Origin: an uncultured Burkholderiales bacterium
GTDB taxonomy: Bacteria > Pseudomonadota > Gammaproteobacteria > Burkholderiales > Burkholderiaceae_C
Direction: 5' to 3'
DNA: 64,000 bases
Assembly (NCBI GenBank): GCA_903842945.1
Contig: CAIMNS010000136.1
Coordinates: forward strand, 1-64,000
The notes under the pieces were generated by a model, which was not told the origin of the DNA, ran no database searches, and was given only the letters and a program-made list of their open reading frames with translations. The position numbers and the translations under genes were made by a program. Positions 39,492 through 49,016 of the stretch are shown piece by piece; position 1 is the stretch's first letter; each line of letters opens with the position of its first letter.

Positions 39492-40268
39492 TCAGGCCAG
39501 GATGGTCTCAGAGCTAAAGCAGTCTTTGAAGCTAAAGAGCGATGAGGTGAAAAAGATGGATGCAAGGATCAGCATCACGGGCAGCAGCAAGTCACTCACC
39601 CAAGCAGACTCTTCACCCAAGCTTGACAGCATCCCGAGGACCAAAGCAACAGAGGCAAAGACGCCAGCCCATGTCAGGGTGTACATTAAAAAAGCTCTCC
39701 AATTTGAAAAGCAGGCGAAGCCTGAGAAAAACAAGCTTTTGGGTACACTCACCCCGTGCCAAAACACCAAGGCTGGAGCGTGCCAAAAAAGGCTAGAAAA
39801 TGGGATGTACAAAATAAGTGCAAGCCACATGGCTTGTTGAAAATCACTCTTTAAGATGAGCTCCTTGGTCAAAGTGCTCCCGACCAAATAAAACTTTGCA
39901 AACCCACCCCCATCAACCAAGGCGGATAGGCCCGCCAACACCAAAAACCCAGCGGCATAAAACACACCCAAGAGAAGCATCTGCTTTGTTTTGTCTTTGG
40001 AAACTCGAAAGGCGCAAAAAAGGGTCATGGGTCTTGGGAATTTACCGGACAACGCCTCCTGAGCACCCGCCATCAGACCTAGGCTTGCGCTAGGGATGAG
40101 CATCAGTCCAATGACCCCGCCAATCAGAGGAACCATGGAGACCAAAGACATCAAAGCCATGAACATCAAAAAGAGTCCAGTCAGCGCAATAGGCTGACGA
40201 ACAAAGGTCCTGGCCCCCTGCTTGACCCAAAGGGCGCCAGTTTTGGCTGGAACAATGTTTAATTTCAT
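39492..40268 (-). CDS. BPSS1780-family membrane protein
   Basis: A 258-aa integral membrane protein with about six hydrophobic segments (for example IALTGLFLMFMALMSLVSM and PVMLILASIFFTSSLFSF). The opening, with an amphipathic stretch and GALWVKQGARTFVRQP, matches the family of conserved membrane proteins found beside thrB and polA in Burkholderiales. The function is unknown. It starts 35 bp after the thrB stop, so the two are probably one transcript. Confidence 0.82.
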   Translation of the reverse strand: MKLNIVPAKTGALWVKQGARTFVRQPIALTGLFLMFMALMSLVSMVPLIGGVIGLMLIPSASLGLMAGAQEALSGKFPRPMTLFCAFRVSKDKTKQMLLLGVFYAAGFLVLAGLSALVDGGGFAKFYLVGSTLTKELILKSDFQQAMWLALILYIPFSSLFWHAPALVFWHGVSVPKSLFFSGFACFSNWRAFLMYTLTWAGVFASVALVLGMLSSLGEESAWVSDLLLPVMLILASIFFTSSLFSFKDCFSSETILA

Positions 40269-40303
40269 GGTGTCAATGTTAGAGAAGTAAGGTTTTGGGG
40301 TGT

Positions 40304-41287
40304 TTAAAAAAGACCATCCCTGACTGGGCTTTGAACTCTTAGTTTCAAGATGCGTTCAAAATGTTCGGGGTCATGCGCTTTTAAAAGATTGGCTTGTCTT
40401 GGGAGATGAAAGTCCCAAAGTCTAGAGATCCAAAATCGAAGAGCAGCTGCTCGCAAAAGCGGATTGAACAAGCGTCTTTCTTGCTTGGTGAAGGGACGCT
40501 CCGTTTGGTAGGCTTTTAAAAATGCGAGCAATCGATTTTGATCGAATTTGCCTGAATCCAGGTCAATGCACCAATCGTTCAAGCACACAGCGATGTCAAA
40601 CAACCAGGTGTCGGTACCGGCAAAGTAAAAATCAAAAAAACCAGTCAGTTCGTCACCTTCAAACATGACATTGTCTCTGAACAAATCAGCATGAATGGCG
40701 CCTTTGGGTAAGCTTGCATAAAGCGAAGTTTGAGCCAGGTTGGCTTGAAAAGCGATTTCTTGCTTCAACAAGGCTTGGTTCTCATCGCTCATGAACTCTA
40801 AAATGAGTGGCGTCGTCGCTAGCCACCAATTCAAGCCCCTTAAATTGGGTTGGATCAAGGCGTAGTCCTGGCCAGCAAGATGCATCTTCGCCAGCATCTT
40901 CGCAACCGTGGTGCAATGGCTCACCTTGGGGTGGAGGTGACTTTGACCTCTTAAGCGGTTGACCAGTGCGGCAGGCTTACCGGCGACTTCAAAGAGCAAC
41001 TCCCCATGCTTGTTGACCTGTGGGTCTGGCACTGGGATACCTTTGTTCGCCAAATGCTTCATCAATTGAAGGTAAAAGGGCAATTCATCTTTGCCCAGTC
41101 GTTCAAACAAGGTCAAAACAAAGCGCTGGGGCTCAGCGGCTTGCGTGTCTGACCCCGTGCAGTCCAAGAAGTAGTTGGTGTTTTCTATGCCGCCTTCAAT
41201 GCCTTTGAGCCCCAAAGCTTGCCCAAGCATCAACTGATCGATCAGGGACTGAGCCTCTTGGAGTGTGACTTGTGTGAAGACGGCCAT
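40304..41287 (-). CDS. thrB: Homoserine kinase (aminoglycoside phosphotransferase-like type)
   Basis: This enzyme phosphorylates homoserine on the way to threonine. It is the ThrB2 form used by many beta- and alpha-proteobacteria, with a kinase fold rather than the GHMP fold of E. coli ThrB. The 327-aa protein opens MAVFTQVTLQEAQSLI; GIEGGIENTNYFLDC forms the nucleotide loop, and the Brenner-type catalytic loop is AIHADLFRDNVMF near residue 198, with metal-binding GFFDFYFAG following. Confidence 0.93.
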   Translation of the reverse strand: MAVFTQVTLQEAQSLIDQLMLGQALGLKGIEGGIENTNYFLDCTGSDTQAAEPQRFVLTLFERLGKDELPFYLQLMKHLANKGIPVPDPQVNKHGELLFEVAGKPAALVNRLRGQSHLHPKVSHCTTVAKMLAKMHLAGQDYALIQPNLRGLNWWLATTPLILEFMSDENQALLKQEIAFQANLAQTSLYASLPKGAIHADLFRDNVMFEGDELTGFFDFYFAGTDTWLFDIAVCLNDWCIDLDSGKFDQNRLLAFLKAYQTERPFTKQERRLFNPLLRAAALRFWISRLWDFHLPRQANLLKAHDPEHFERILKLRVQSPVRDGLF

Positions 41288-41568
41288 TTAAAAACACATG
41301 AAAAGTTAAGAGGATCTTGTGCGCCAGACAAGCACTTTAATTTTGAGAATTGCAAAGTTGTTGTGCTGATCACCCGGACCCAACGAGGACAACCATCTTG
41401 CAGGTCAGTCTTTTTGCTCTTTTTTTGCACTCAACGGCCTGTCGATTGTAGAGGGGTTATTCCTGGATAGGAGGAGAGACCTTGATTTTTAGCCCTTAAA
41501 TGGGGCAAAGCATTTATTTTTTCGCGTTTTCTGGGTTAGAGCTCTCTCTTAGAGGGCAAAATACACCC

Positions 41569-44397
41569 ATGCAAGAAGATCAACCCTTACTCCTGCTCGT
41601 TGACGGTTCGAGTTACCTTTACCGTGCATTTCACGCCATGCCCGATTTACGTGCCAGGCCATCAGACCCCAGCAGTGCTGCAACGGGGGCGATTCGGGGC
41701 ATGATCAACATGATGCAGAGTCTGAAAAAAGACTTCCCCACGCAATTCGCAGCCTGCGTGTTTGATGCCAAAGGCCCAACCTTTCGCGATGACTGGTACC
41801 CACAGTACAAAGCCCAACGGTCGGCCATGCCCGACGATTTGCGCAGTCAAATTGAGCCCATTCATGAGGTCGTTCAGTTGCTCGGTTGGCCTGTGTTGAC
41901 GGTGCCAGGCGTTGAGGCCGATGATGTGTTGGGCACCCTGTCGAAACTTGCAAGTGCACAAGGCTTTAGGGTCGTGATCTCCAGCGGCGATAAAGACATG
42001 AGTCAATTGGTGGACGAACGTGTCATGATCTTTGACACGATGAACCAAAAAAAACGCGACATAGAAGGTGTGCAAAAAGAATTTGGCGTACCCCCTCAAC
42101 TGATGATTGATTACCAAACCTTGGTGGGAGATTCGGTCGATAACGTGCCTGGCGTGCCCAAGGTGGGGCCTAAAACAGCGGTCAAATGGTTGACCCAGTA
42201 TGGCTCCTTGGATGCAGTGATCGCCAACGCAGCGGAGATCACGGGTGTGGTGGGCGAGAACTTGCGAAACAGCTTGGATTGGCTACCCATGGCCAAGAGG
42301 CTGGTCACCATCAAGACCGATTGTGATTTGAGTGCCTATTTGCCCCATCTGCCTGAGATGCAGGATTTGAAGTTCTCAGAAACACAGTCTGCGGCCATGG
42401 TGGAGTTCTGTGAAAGGTTTGGCTTCAAAGGCTTGGTCAAAACCTTTGGCGCGCCTCAAGGCTCTTCCCAGCAATCGACGCCCTCTTGGGACCCAAAGCA
42501 AGCAAGTGCTGGCCATGAGCGTCAAGACGCTCAAGAGGGGCAAGAGGGGCAAGACCTCTTTGGAGACCTAGCGCCCAAGCCGTCCTTGATCCAAGAACGT
42601 CACTATGAATGCATCACCACGTGGGAGCAGTTTGAACGCTCTTTTGAGTCGCTCAAGCGTGCGTCCTTGGTCAGTCTGGACACGGAGACAGACTCATTGG
42701 TCGCTTTGAAGGCCCAGCTGATTGGCTTGAGTTGGTCCACGACCCCGGGCACGGCGTCCTATGTTCCTCTGGGACACGATTTGGAAATTGGCCAAACGCA
42801 ATTGAACATTCAAGAGGTCTTGCAGCGACTCAAGCCTTGGCTAGAGGATCCTTCAGCGCATAAATTGGGGCAACACTTCAAGTACGATCGTCATGTTTTT
42901 GCAAATCACGGCATAGAGGTTCATGGCTATGTGCATGACACCATGCTGCAGAGTTATGTGCTTGAAGTCCATCGCCCGCATGGCTTGGAGAGTTTGGGGC
43001 AAAGGCACTTGGCTCGCTCGGGTTTGTCCTATGAGGACGTTTGCGGTAAGGGAGCTCATCAAATTCCATTTGCTCGAGTCGCCATCGATCGGGCGACGCA
43101 ATATGCCTGCGAAGATGCGGACATGACGCTTGAAGTGCATGAAGTCTTGTGGCCCAGAATTCAAGAGGATGAAAAGCTCTCCTTCATCTATCAGCTGGAG
43201 GTCAACAGCAGCGAGGCCTTGTACCGGGTCGAGCGCAATGGCGTGATGATTGACGCCAAAACACTTGAGCTGCAAAGTGCTCAATTGGGTGCTCGCATTG
43301 ATCAATTGGAGTTGGAGGCCCATGCGCTGGCTGGGGAGCCTTTTAATCTCAATTCTCCGAAACAAATTGGTGACATATTTTTTGAAAAACTTGGCCTGCC
43401 CATTGTTAAAAAAACGGCCAAAGGTGCGCCAAGCACGGATGAGGAGGTGCTGGAGAAGTTGGCCTTGGACTTTCCACTGCCCGCTAAAATTTTAGAGCAC
43501 CGTGGTTTAAGCAAACTCAAAAGCACCTACACCGACAAGCTGGCCACACTGATCAATCCGACCACACAGCGCGTTCACACCCATTACGCTCAGGCGGTGG
43601 CCGTCACGGGTCGTTTGTCCAGCAACGATCCTAATTTACAAAACATTCCAGTTCGAACGCCTGAGGGGCGTCGAGTCAGAGAGGCCTTCGTGGCGCCGCC
43701 TGAATGCGTGATTGCCAGTGCCGATTACAGTCAGATTGAATTGCGCATCATGGCGCACATCAGTGAAGATGAGGCGCTTTTAAAAGCCTTTCACGAAGGG
43801 GTGGATGTTCATCGCGCAACAGCTGCAGAAATATTTGGTCTCTTACAACAAGAGGTCAGTGCCGAGCAGCGTCGATATGCCAAGGTGATCAACTTTGGCT
43901 TGATCTATGGCATGAGTGCCTTTGGCTTGGCCAAGGCCTTGGGGATCGATAACGTTGCTGCCAAGCTCTACATTGAACGCTACTTTGACCGCTTCTCTGG
44001 GGTGAAACGCTACATGGAGTCGACCCGAATCAGTGCCAAAGCCAAGGGCTATGTGCAAACTGTCTTTGGTCGGCGCTTGTACTTGCCTGAAATCAATTCG
44101 CCCAACGGTCCACGTCGCTCAGGCTCTGAGCGCGCCGCGATCAATGCACCCATGCAAGGCACGGCAGCTGACTTGATCAAGATGAGCATGATCAAAATTC
44201 AAAACGAACTTGATGCAAAAGGTCTGAGGACCAAAATCATCATGCAAGTCCATGATGAATTGGTCTTTGAGGTGCCCTTGGTGGAGTTGGATTGGGTGAA
44301 AGAACAGGTGCCACAGTTGATGGCTCAAGTCGCCACACTGAAGGTGCCTTTGCTTGCAGAATTGGGGTTTGGTTTGAATTGGGATCAGGCGCATTGA
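41569..44397 (+). CDS. polA: DNA polymerase I
   Basis: PolA removes RNA primers and fills gaps in repair. From ATG 41569 it is 942 aa; the track begins 23 codons earlier, in leader sequence. The 5'-3' exonuclease comes first (LLLVDGSSYLYRAFHAM at residue 9). The 3'-5' exonuclease acids are intact (VSLDTETDS, then LGQHFKYDRH), so proofreading should work. Polymerase motifs A (SADYSQIELRIMAHIS), B (RRYAKVINFGLIYGMSAFG) and C (QVHDELVFEV) are complete. A variable linker carries a 9-bp tandem duplication (CAAGAGGGG, 42532-42549). Confidence 0.97.
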   Translation: MQEDQPLLLLVDGSSYLYRAFHAMPDLRARPSDPSSAATGAIRGMINMMQSLKKDFPTQFAACVFDAKGPTFRDDWYPQYKAQRSAMPDDLRSQIEPIHEVVQLLGWPVLTVPGVEADDVLGTLSKLASAQGFRVVISSGDKDMSQLVDERVMIFDTMNQKKRDIEGVQKEFGVPPQLMIDYQTLVGDSVDNVPGVPKVGPKTAVKWLTQYGSLDAVIANAAEITGVVGENLRNSLDWLPMAKRLVTIKTDCDLSAYLPHLPEMQDLKFSETQSAAMVEFCERFGFKGLVKTFGAPQGSSQQSTPSWDPKQASAGHERQDAQEGQEGQDLFGDLAPKPSLIQERHYECITTWEQFERSFESLKRASLVSLDTETDSLVALKAQLIGLSWSTTPGTASYVPLGHDLEIGQTQLNIQEVLQRLKPWLEDPSAHKLGQHFKYDRHVFANHGIEVHGYVHDTMLQSYVLEVHRPHGLESLGQRHLARSGLSYEDVCGKGAHQIPFARVAIDRATQYACEDADMTLEVHEVLWPRIQEDEKLSFIYQLEVNSSEALYRVERNGVMIDAKTLELQSAQLGARIDQLELEAHALAGEPFNLNSPKQIGDIFFEKLGLPIVKKTAKGAPSTDEEVLEKLALDFPLPAKILEHRGLSKLKSTYTDKLATLINPTTQRVHTHYAQAVAVTGRLSSNDPNLQNIPVRTPEGRRVREAFVAPPECVIASADYSQIELRIMAHISEDEALLKAFHEGVDVHRATAAEIFGLLQQEVSAEQRRYAKVINFGLIYGMSAFGLAKALGIDNVAAKLYIERYFDRFSGVKRYMESTRISAKAKGYVQTVFGRRLYLPEINSPNGPRRSGSERAAINAPMQGTAADLIKMSMIKIQNELDAKGLRTKIIMQVHDELVFEVPLVELDWVKEQVPQLMAQVATLKVPLLAELGFGLNWDQAH

Positions 44398-44430
44398 GTG
44401 TCGAACAGCTTGTATCAAGGGGTGTCTTGT

Positions 44431-45336
44431 ATGGATGAAAAACTCAATTCAAACCACGATGATGGGCGTGCGGGCCTGAGCTTGGGCGAAGGCTTGAGCA
44501 CGCGTCGGCGTGCCATTCAGACGGCATTGGGTGTCGGGTACGCCTTGGCCGCATCCCCCTTGATGGCGCAAACAGCGATCCACACCTCTTTTGCGGGTTT
44601 GGACACCGCCGAGGTGATGGTGGAGTGTGATGGGTTCAAGTTTCCGGTTTACATGGCCAAACCGAGCAACACCTTGAATTTGCCCGTTGTGCTGGTGGTC
44701 TCAGAGATTTTTGGTGTGCACGAGTACATTGCCGATGTGGCGCGTCGATTTGCACAAGCGGGCTATTGCGCCCTTGCGCCAGAGTTGTTTGCGCGCCAAG
44801 GAGATCCCAGCGAGTATGCGCAAATGTCAAAATTGCTTTCTGAGATCATTGAAAAAGTGCCAGACCAGCAGGTCATGGCCGATTTGGACGCTTGTGTGCG
44901 GTGGGCGCAACAGCAAGGCTTTGACGTGGATCGTTTGGCCATCAATGGGTTTTGTTGGGGCGGGCGCATGGCGTGGCTTTATGCGGCACATCAAAGCAAG
45001 TGTCGAGCAGCGGTGGCATGGTACGGTCGTTTGACGGGAGAGCAGACGCTCAACTCGCCCAAGCACCCTATGGATGTCATGGGTGCTTTGAGCGCGCCTG
45101 TTTTGGGTTTGTATGGAGACCAAGACGCCTCCATCCCTTTGGGGTCGATTCAAAAGATGCAAGAAAAATTGCAGTCCTTGGGTCGCTCGGGTGTCCATGC
45201 AGCGCAGCGCAGTCGTTTTGTGATATACCCAGGTGTGGGGCATGCGTTTCACGCCGACTATCGGAGTTCCTACGTTCAAGGGGCTGCCGTGGACGGTTGG
45301 CGACAGACCTTGGACTGGTTCAAAGCGTGGCTTTGA
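44431..45336 (+). CDS. Dienelactone hydrolase-family protein with a twin-arginine-like signal
   Basis: An alpha/beta hydrolase of the dienelactone hydrolase family, 301 aa from ATG 44431 (AAGGGG site eight bases upstream); GTG 44398 is the alternative. The catalytic triad looks complete: Cys in NGFCWGGRMAW, Asp in GDQDASIPLG and His in GVGHAFHADY. The N-terminus has STRRRAIQTALGVGYALAASPLMAQ-like features of a Tat signal, so it may be exported folded. The natural substrate is unknown. It starts 33 bp after polA. Confidence 0.85.
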   Translation: MDEKLNSNHDDGRAGLSLGEGLSTRRRAIQTALGVGYALAASPLMAQTAIHTSFAGLDTAEVMVECDGFKFPVYMAKPSNTLNLPVVLVVSEIFGVHEYIADVARRFAQAGYCALAPELFARQGDPSEYAQMSKLLSEIIEKVPDQQVMADLDACVRWAQQQGFDVDRLAINGFCWGGRMAWLYAAHQSKCRAAVAWYGRLTGEQTLNSPKHPMDVMGALSAPVLGLYGDQDASIPLGSIQKMQEKLQSLGRSGVHAAQRSRFVIYPGVGHAFHADYRSSYVQGAAVDGWRQTLDWFKAWL

Positions 45337-45388
45337 GCGCAAAGGTGTTGGCTTGGATGTGTTTGGATACTGAGGCTTTGAGGTGACA

Positions 45389-46189
45389 ATGGACTTGACG
45401 TTGGTGGCTATTATTTTCGGCACCCTCATCTGTGGTGTGGGCAGTGTTTTTGTCGCCTATGTGTTGGCCAAAGCTTTGCTGAGCCGATTTCAGCAGCACA
45501 TGCTCAGCTTGGCCGCTGGCGCGCTCTTGGCGACGGCTTTTTTGCATCTGTTGCCCGAGGCCTTTGGGTCTGGCGCGTCGCCAAGTCATTTGTTCATGAC
45601 CTTGTTGGTGGGTCTGATCTTTTTCTTTTTGTTGGACAAGGCGGAACTTTGGCACCACGGTCATGAGCATGCGCATGCGCATGCTCATGTGCCTGAGGAG
45701 CATGCTCACCATGTGCACTCAAAGGCCGATGACGCCCATGTGCAAGTGGGGGGCTGGTCGGTCTTGCTCGGCGACAGTGTGCATGCGTTTGGGGACGGGA
45801 TCATGGTGGCCGGCGCATTCATGGCCGATTTGAACTTGGGGTATGCTGCAAGCGTGGCCGTGTTGGCCCATGAAATTCCTCATCACATGGGGGACTTGAC
45901 GGTGTTGGCCAATTCGGGGAGTGTTAAAAACCAAGCCTTGCTGAAACTGTCGCTCTCGGGGCTGGTGAGCACCGTTGGAGGCGTCATGGCCTACGCATTG
46001 CTGGAGGGGCGCGAATCTTGGGTGCCCTTCATGCTCAGCATCGCCAGCAGCAGTTATTTGTATGTGGCCTTGGCCGACCTCATCCCTCAATTGCAAAAAC
46101 GCTTGAGCGCCCAAGCCACGGTGCACCAGATTTTATGGTTGTTTTCAGGCATGGCTTTGGTGAATTTGACGCAAATATTTTTTCATTGA
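45389..46189 (+). CDS. ZIP-family divalent metal transporter
   Basis: A 266-aa membrane protein with about eight helices. Metal-site helices are visible in HAFGDGIMVAGAF and HEIPHHMGDLTVL, the ZIP signature for zinc or iron. The cytoplasmic loop near residues 90-115 is histidine-rich (HGHEHAHAHAHVPEEHAHHVH), suggesting a metal-sensing or buffering loop. ATG 45389 with GAGGTG upstream is preferred over GTG 45383. It is about 50 bp downstream of the hydrolase gene. Confidence 0.9.
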   Translation: MDLTLVAIIFGTLICGVGSVFVAYVLAKALLSRFQQHMLSLAAGALLATAFLHLLPEAFGSGASPSHLFMTLLVGLIFFFLLDKAELWHHGHEHAHAHAHVPEEHAHHVHSKADDAHVQVGGWSVLLGDSVHAFGDGIMVAGAFMADLNLGYAASVAVLAHEIPHHMGDLTVLANSGSVKNQALLKLSLSGLVSTVGGVMAYALLEGRESWVPFMLSIASSSYLYVALADLIPQLQKRLSAQATVHQILWLFSGMALVNLTQIFFH

Positions 46190-46238
46190 AGGGCTCATGC
46201 TTGAGCCATCAAGCGCTTGACATGAACCGTCCTGAGCT

Positions 46239-47141
46239 TCATTTTGAGACCGGCATGCCAGGGGTTCGAGACCATTCGCTCCAACTGCCTGCATACAACA
46301 CGCTGTCTCCCAGTCCAGCCAAGTGCATGGCCAAGAGGTTGGGCACTGCGCTCACACCACTGCCACATTGATGAACAACACTGGAGGGCTCATGGCCACT
46401 CAGCAGGCGCAAGAATTCTTCACGCAATTGCGATTTGCTTTTGAACAGTCCTTGCTCATTGAAGTTCTCCATGAACGGCCTGTTGAGCGCATCAGGGATG
46501 TGACCCGCAACAGGGTCCAAGGGCTCTTGTAGCCCTAGGAAACGAGGTGCACCTCTTGCGTCGATGAGTGTTTGATGAGGGCCGCCAAGGTCTTTGAACA
46601 CTTCATCGATGGTTTTGAGTTGTAGCAAAGGAGGCGACAATTGAAAAGCCAAGGGCTCCCTGTTTGGCTGAGCCGAGACTTTTTGGGGGATGAAGCAGTC
46701 GGTTGGACCTTGTCGCTCCAGCCATGACTTCAAAGCGCCATCCAAAACAGCCACATGCGCATGGCCACACCATTTGAGCATCCACCAAAGACGGCCGCAG
46801 AAGTTGTTTTGGTTTCGGTCGTAGACCACCACTTGCGTCGTGCTGTGGATGTGAAAACGTCCAAGCCATTGAGCAAAATTCTCTCGACTGGGAAGGGGGT
46901 GCCTACCGCCATTGATGGCCATTTGGGGATTTGATTCGCTCAAATCCAAACCCAAATCGGCAAAATGTGCGTGTGCCATGTGCAACTGCTCGTAGGCGGT
47001 GCGACCCCAGTTGGCGTCGTTCAAGTCGTAACTGACGTCAAAGATGACCACCGAGGGCGGTTTCCCTTTTGACGTTTCACCCGCCGAAGGCATCAGGGTC
47101 AGCAACTCTTCTGCGCTGATCAGGTCATCAAAATAAGTCAT
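46239..47141 (-). CDS. Two-domain rhodanese-type sulfurtransferase
   Basis: The 300-aa protein from ATG 47141 has two rhodanese domains. The first is inactive (strand VVIFDVSYDLND; VVVYDRNQNNF without the active Cys pattern), the second carries the active cysteine in VVHQCGSGVSAVPNLLAM near residue 250. The CGSGV loop resembles that of 3-mercaptopyruvate sulfurtransferases (CGSGVTA) more than thiosulfate enzymes. Substrate preference is inferred only. The track start is 15 codons earlier. It lies about 80 bp after the Rieske gene on the same strand. Confidence 0.87.
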   Translation of the reverse strand: MTYFDDLISAEELLTLMPSAGETSKGKPPSVVIFDVSYDLNDANWGRTAYEQLHMAHAHFADLGLDLSESNPQMAINGGRHPLPSRENFAQWLGRFHIHSTTQVVVYDRNQNNFCGRLWWMLKWCGHAHVAVLDGALKSWLERQGPTDCFIPQKVSAQPNREPLAFQLSPPLLQLKTIDEVFKDLGGPHQTLIDARGAPRFLGLQEPLDPVAGHIPDALNRPFMENFNEQGLFKSKSQLREEFLRLLSGHEPSSVVHQCGSGVSAVPNLLAMHLAGLGDSVLYAGSWSEWSRTPGMPVSK

Positions 47142-47220
47142 TGTTTTGGGATTGTTTTGGGATCTTTTGGGGGCTGAAAAAATCAAAACTGAGCCATGGC
47201 TGGACCGCCACCCACGCGAG

Positions 47221-48348
47221 TCACCGATCGGTGAACTTCAGCTTTTGGCGGTACCACTCATGAAAATGCTGCATGCCATCTTCCATGGGGCTTTGATAAG
47301 GGCCTACTTCATTTTGTCCTCTTTGAAAAAGAGCCCAACGACCCGCATCCATGCGTTCGGCGATTTCATCGTCTTCAGCGCAGGTTTCCATATAAGCGCT
47401 TTGTTGAGCTTGAACAAATTCGGGCTCAAAATCGACGATGTCTTCTGGGTAGAAAAACTCAATTTTGTTGAGTGTTTTTCGAGGACCCATGGGCCACAAC
47501 GTTGACACGGTCAGCACATGGGGGTACCACTCCACCATGATGTGAGGGTAGTAGGTGAGCCAAATGGCTCCCTGTGTGGGAACTTTTCCGCCGCGATAGT
47601 TGAGCAACGCCTTTTGCCATTTTTCATAAATGGCACTTCCGGACTGTCGAAGTTGGTTGGCAACGCCCACCGTTTGAACCGAATACTCTGGCTTGAACTC
47701 CCATCGCAAGTCCTCGCATTCCACAAATTGTCCAAGACCGGGATGGAAAGGGCCAACATGATAGTCCTCGAGATAGACCTCCACAAAGGTTTTCCAGTTG
47801 TAGTTGCACTCATGCAGTTCAACTTTGGCCAATTTATAGCCCTCAAAGCCCAGCGCCTCCTTGGGACCCATGTTGGCCAAATCTTGATGGATGTCTTTTG
47901 CGTTGCGCTCAAACAGCAGGCCATTCCAACTTTGTAGCGGGTAGTTCGTGAGATTCAGGCAAGGATCTTGCGAAAAATGAGGTGCACCGAGCAATTGCCC
48001 CGATTGTGAATAAGTCCAGCGGTGCAAGGGACACACAATGTTGCCGCCTGAGGCTTGTTGGTTGTCATGCAAATTGCCTTGACCTTTCAAGATCAGGGCT
48101 TGACGGTGGCGACAGACGTTGGAGATCAACTCAATGCCTTGAGGGGTTCTGACCAATGCGCGACCCTGCCCCTCATGTTCAAGGGCGTAGTAATCGCCTA
48201 CATGGGGCACACACAGTTCGTGACCAACGTATTTGGGTCCATTGGCAAAGAGTACATCCATCTCGCGCTGGTAAAGCGCTAGATCAAAATAGCTATCGAC
48301 TGGAAGTTGGCTTGATGCCTGCTGCAGTTGAAGACTTAAATCAGACAT
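47221..48348 (-). CDS. Rieske-type aromatic ring-hydroxylating oxygenase, alpha subunit
   Basis: The 375-aa protein has a Rieske [2Fe-2S] domain with CRHRQALIL near residue 81 and CPLHRWTYSQSG near 107. The catalytic non-heme iron site is in YLEDYHVGPFHPGLG near residue 195, where both histidines are present, and the C-terminal Asp is probably in EDDEIAERMD. This is the architecture of single-subunit or two-component oxygenases. No reductase or ferredoxin gene lies nearby, so the electron donor and substrate are unknown. It is transcribed toward the sulfurtransferase. Confidence 0.88.
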   Translation of the reverse strand: MSDLSLQLQQASSQLPVDSYFDLALYQREMDVLFANGPKYVGHELCVPHVGDYYALEHEGQGRALVRTPQGIELISNVCRHRQALILKGQGNLHDNQQASGGNIVCPLHRWTYSQSGQLLGAPHFSQDPCLNLTNYPLQSWNGLLFERNAKDIHQDLANMGPKEALGFEGYKLAKVELHECNYNWKTFVEVYLEDYHVGPFHPGLGQFVECEDLRWEFKPEYSVQTVGVANQLRQSGSAIYEKWQKALLNYRGGKVPTQGAIWLTYYPHIMVEWYPHVLTVSTLWPMGPRKTLNKIEFFYPEDIVDFEPEFVQAQQSAYMETCAEDDEIAERMDAGRWALFQRGQNEVGPYQSPMEDGMQHFHEWYRQKLKFTDR

Positions 48349-48769
48349 AGGGACCTGACCTAAAGACTCCCCACAGGGAGAATAGAAAAACCGGGAATTC
48401 CGGAGGGAACTGACAATTATATATTTTTAAAGCATCTTTGGGGTCGAAAGTGTTCAATCCGTTTTGGAAAGTCATTTTTTTCCCAAGAAAGCTAGAGAAG
48501 TTGCAAGTCGACTTCTTTTTTTGAGCAAGATCAATTGTGGTTTTTTTGCACGCATGGGCGCCATGGCGCTGAGGTCGCTGATTTAAGATAGAAATAAACT
48601 TTGAAATTCAAGGCTCAAATTCAATATCCGGTCGAAGCGACGAGCGGATGCTTTAACATGTGTTTTTCATAGACGGTTCTGTGTAAACTTTTTAATTAAT
48701 TACCTATGCCTGCTCAATTTTTAATGCAAACACGTGGCGTGGCGGATGGCCCGCTTCAAGGGGATTCAC
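48349..48769. other. Divergent control region between the Rieske gene and xseB
   Basis: This 420-bp AT-rich gap has no convincing ORF. A small hairpin CTCCC-CACA-GGGAG lies at 48367-48380 and a near-palindrome CCGGGAATTCCGG at 48391-48403, both within 60 bp of the Rieske start and possible operators. A weak promoter-like TTGAAA is at 48601. The AAGGGGA ribosome site of xseB ends the region. Confidence 0.4.
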
Positions 48770-49015
48770 ATGGCCAAAAGTAATGCCAGCCCCAAGATGG
48801 ATGATTTGCCTGTGACCTACGAACTGGCTGTGCAGGAATTGGAAGAGTTGGTGCAACAAATGGAGTCCTCCCAGCTGCCTTTGGATCAGTTGTTGCAAGC
48901 GTATCAACGCGGCGCGATTGTTTTGAAGTTTTGTCGTGAAAAGTTAACTTCAATTGAAGACCAGATTAAAGTTTTGGATGAAGGGCATTTGAAAACTTGG
49001 ACGGAAAACAATTGA
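48770..49015 (+). CDS. xseB: Exodeoxyribonuclease VII small subunit
   Basis: XseB is the helical small subunit that packs on XseA in exonuclease VII. The start at 48770 has AAGGGGA upstream and gives 81 aa. The family core is [22 protein letters not shown], followed by [19 protein letters not shown]. xseA is not in the window. It is the first of the xseB-ispA-dxs series, a widespread arrangement. Confidence 0.95.
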   Translation: MAKSNASPKMDDLPVTYELAVQELEELVQQMESSQLPLDQLLQAYQRGAIVLKFCREKLTSIEDQIKVLDEGHLKTWTENN

Positions 49016-49016
49016 C

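Noticed and set aside
46250-46280. tRNA-like GGTTCGAGACC word
   Set aside because: It lies within the sulfurtransferase gene and no cloverleaf arms surround it; no tRNA gene was found in the window.
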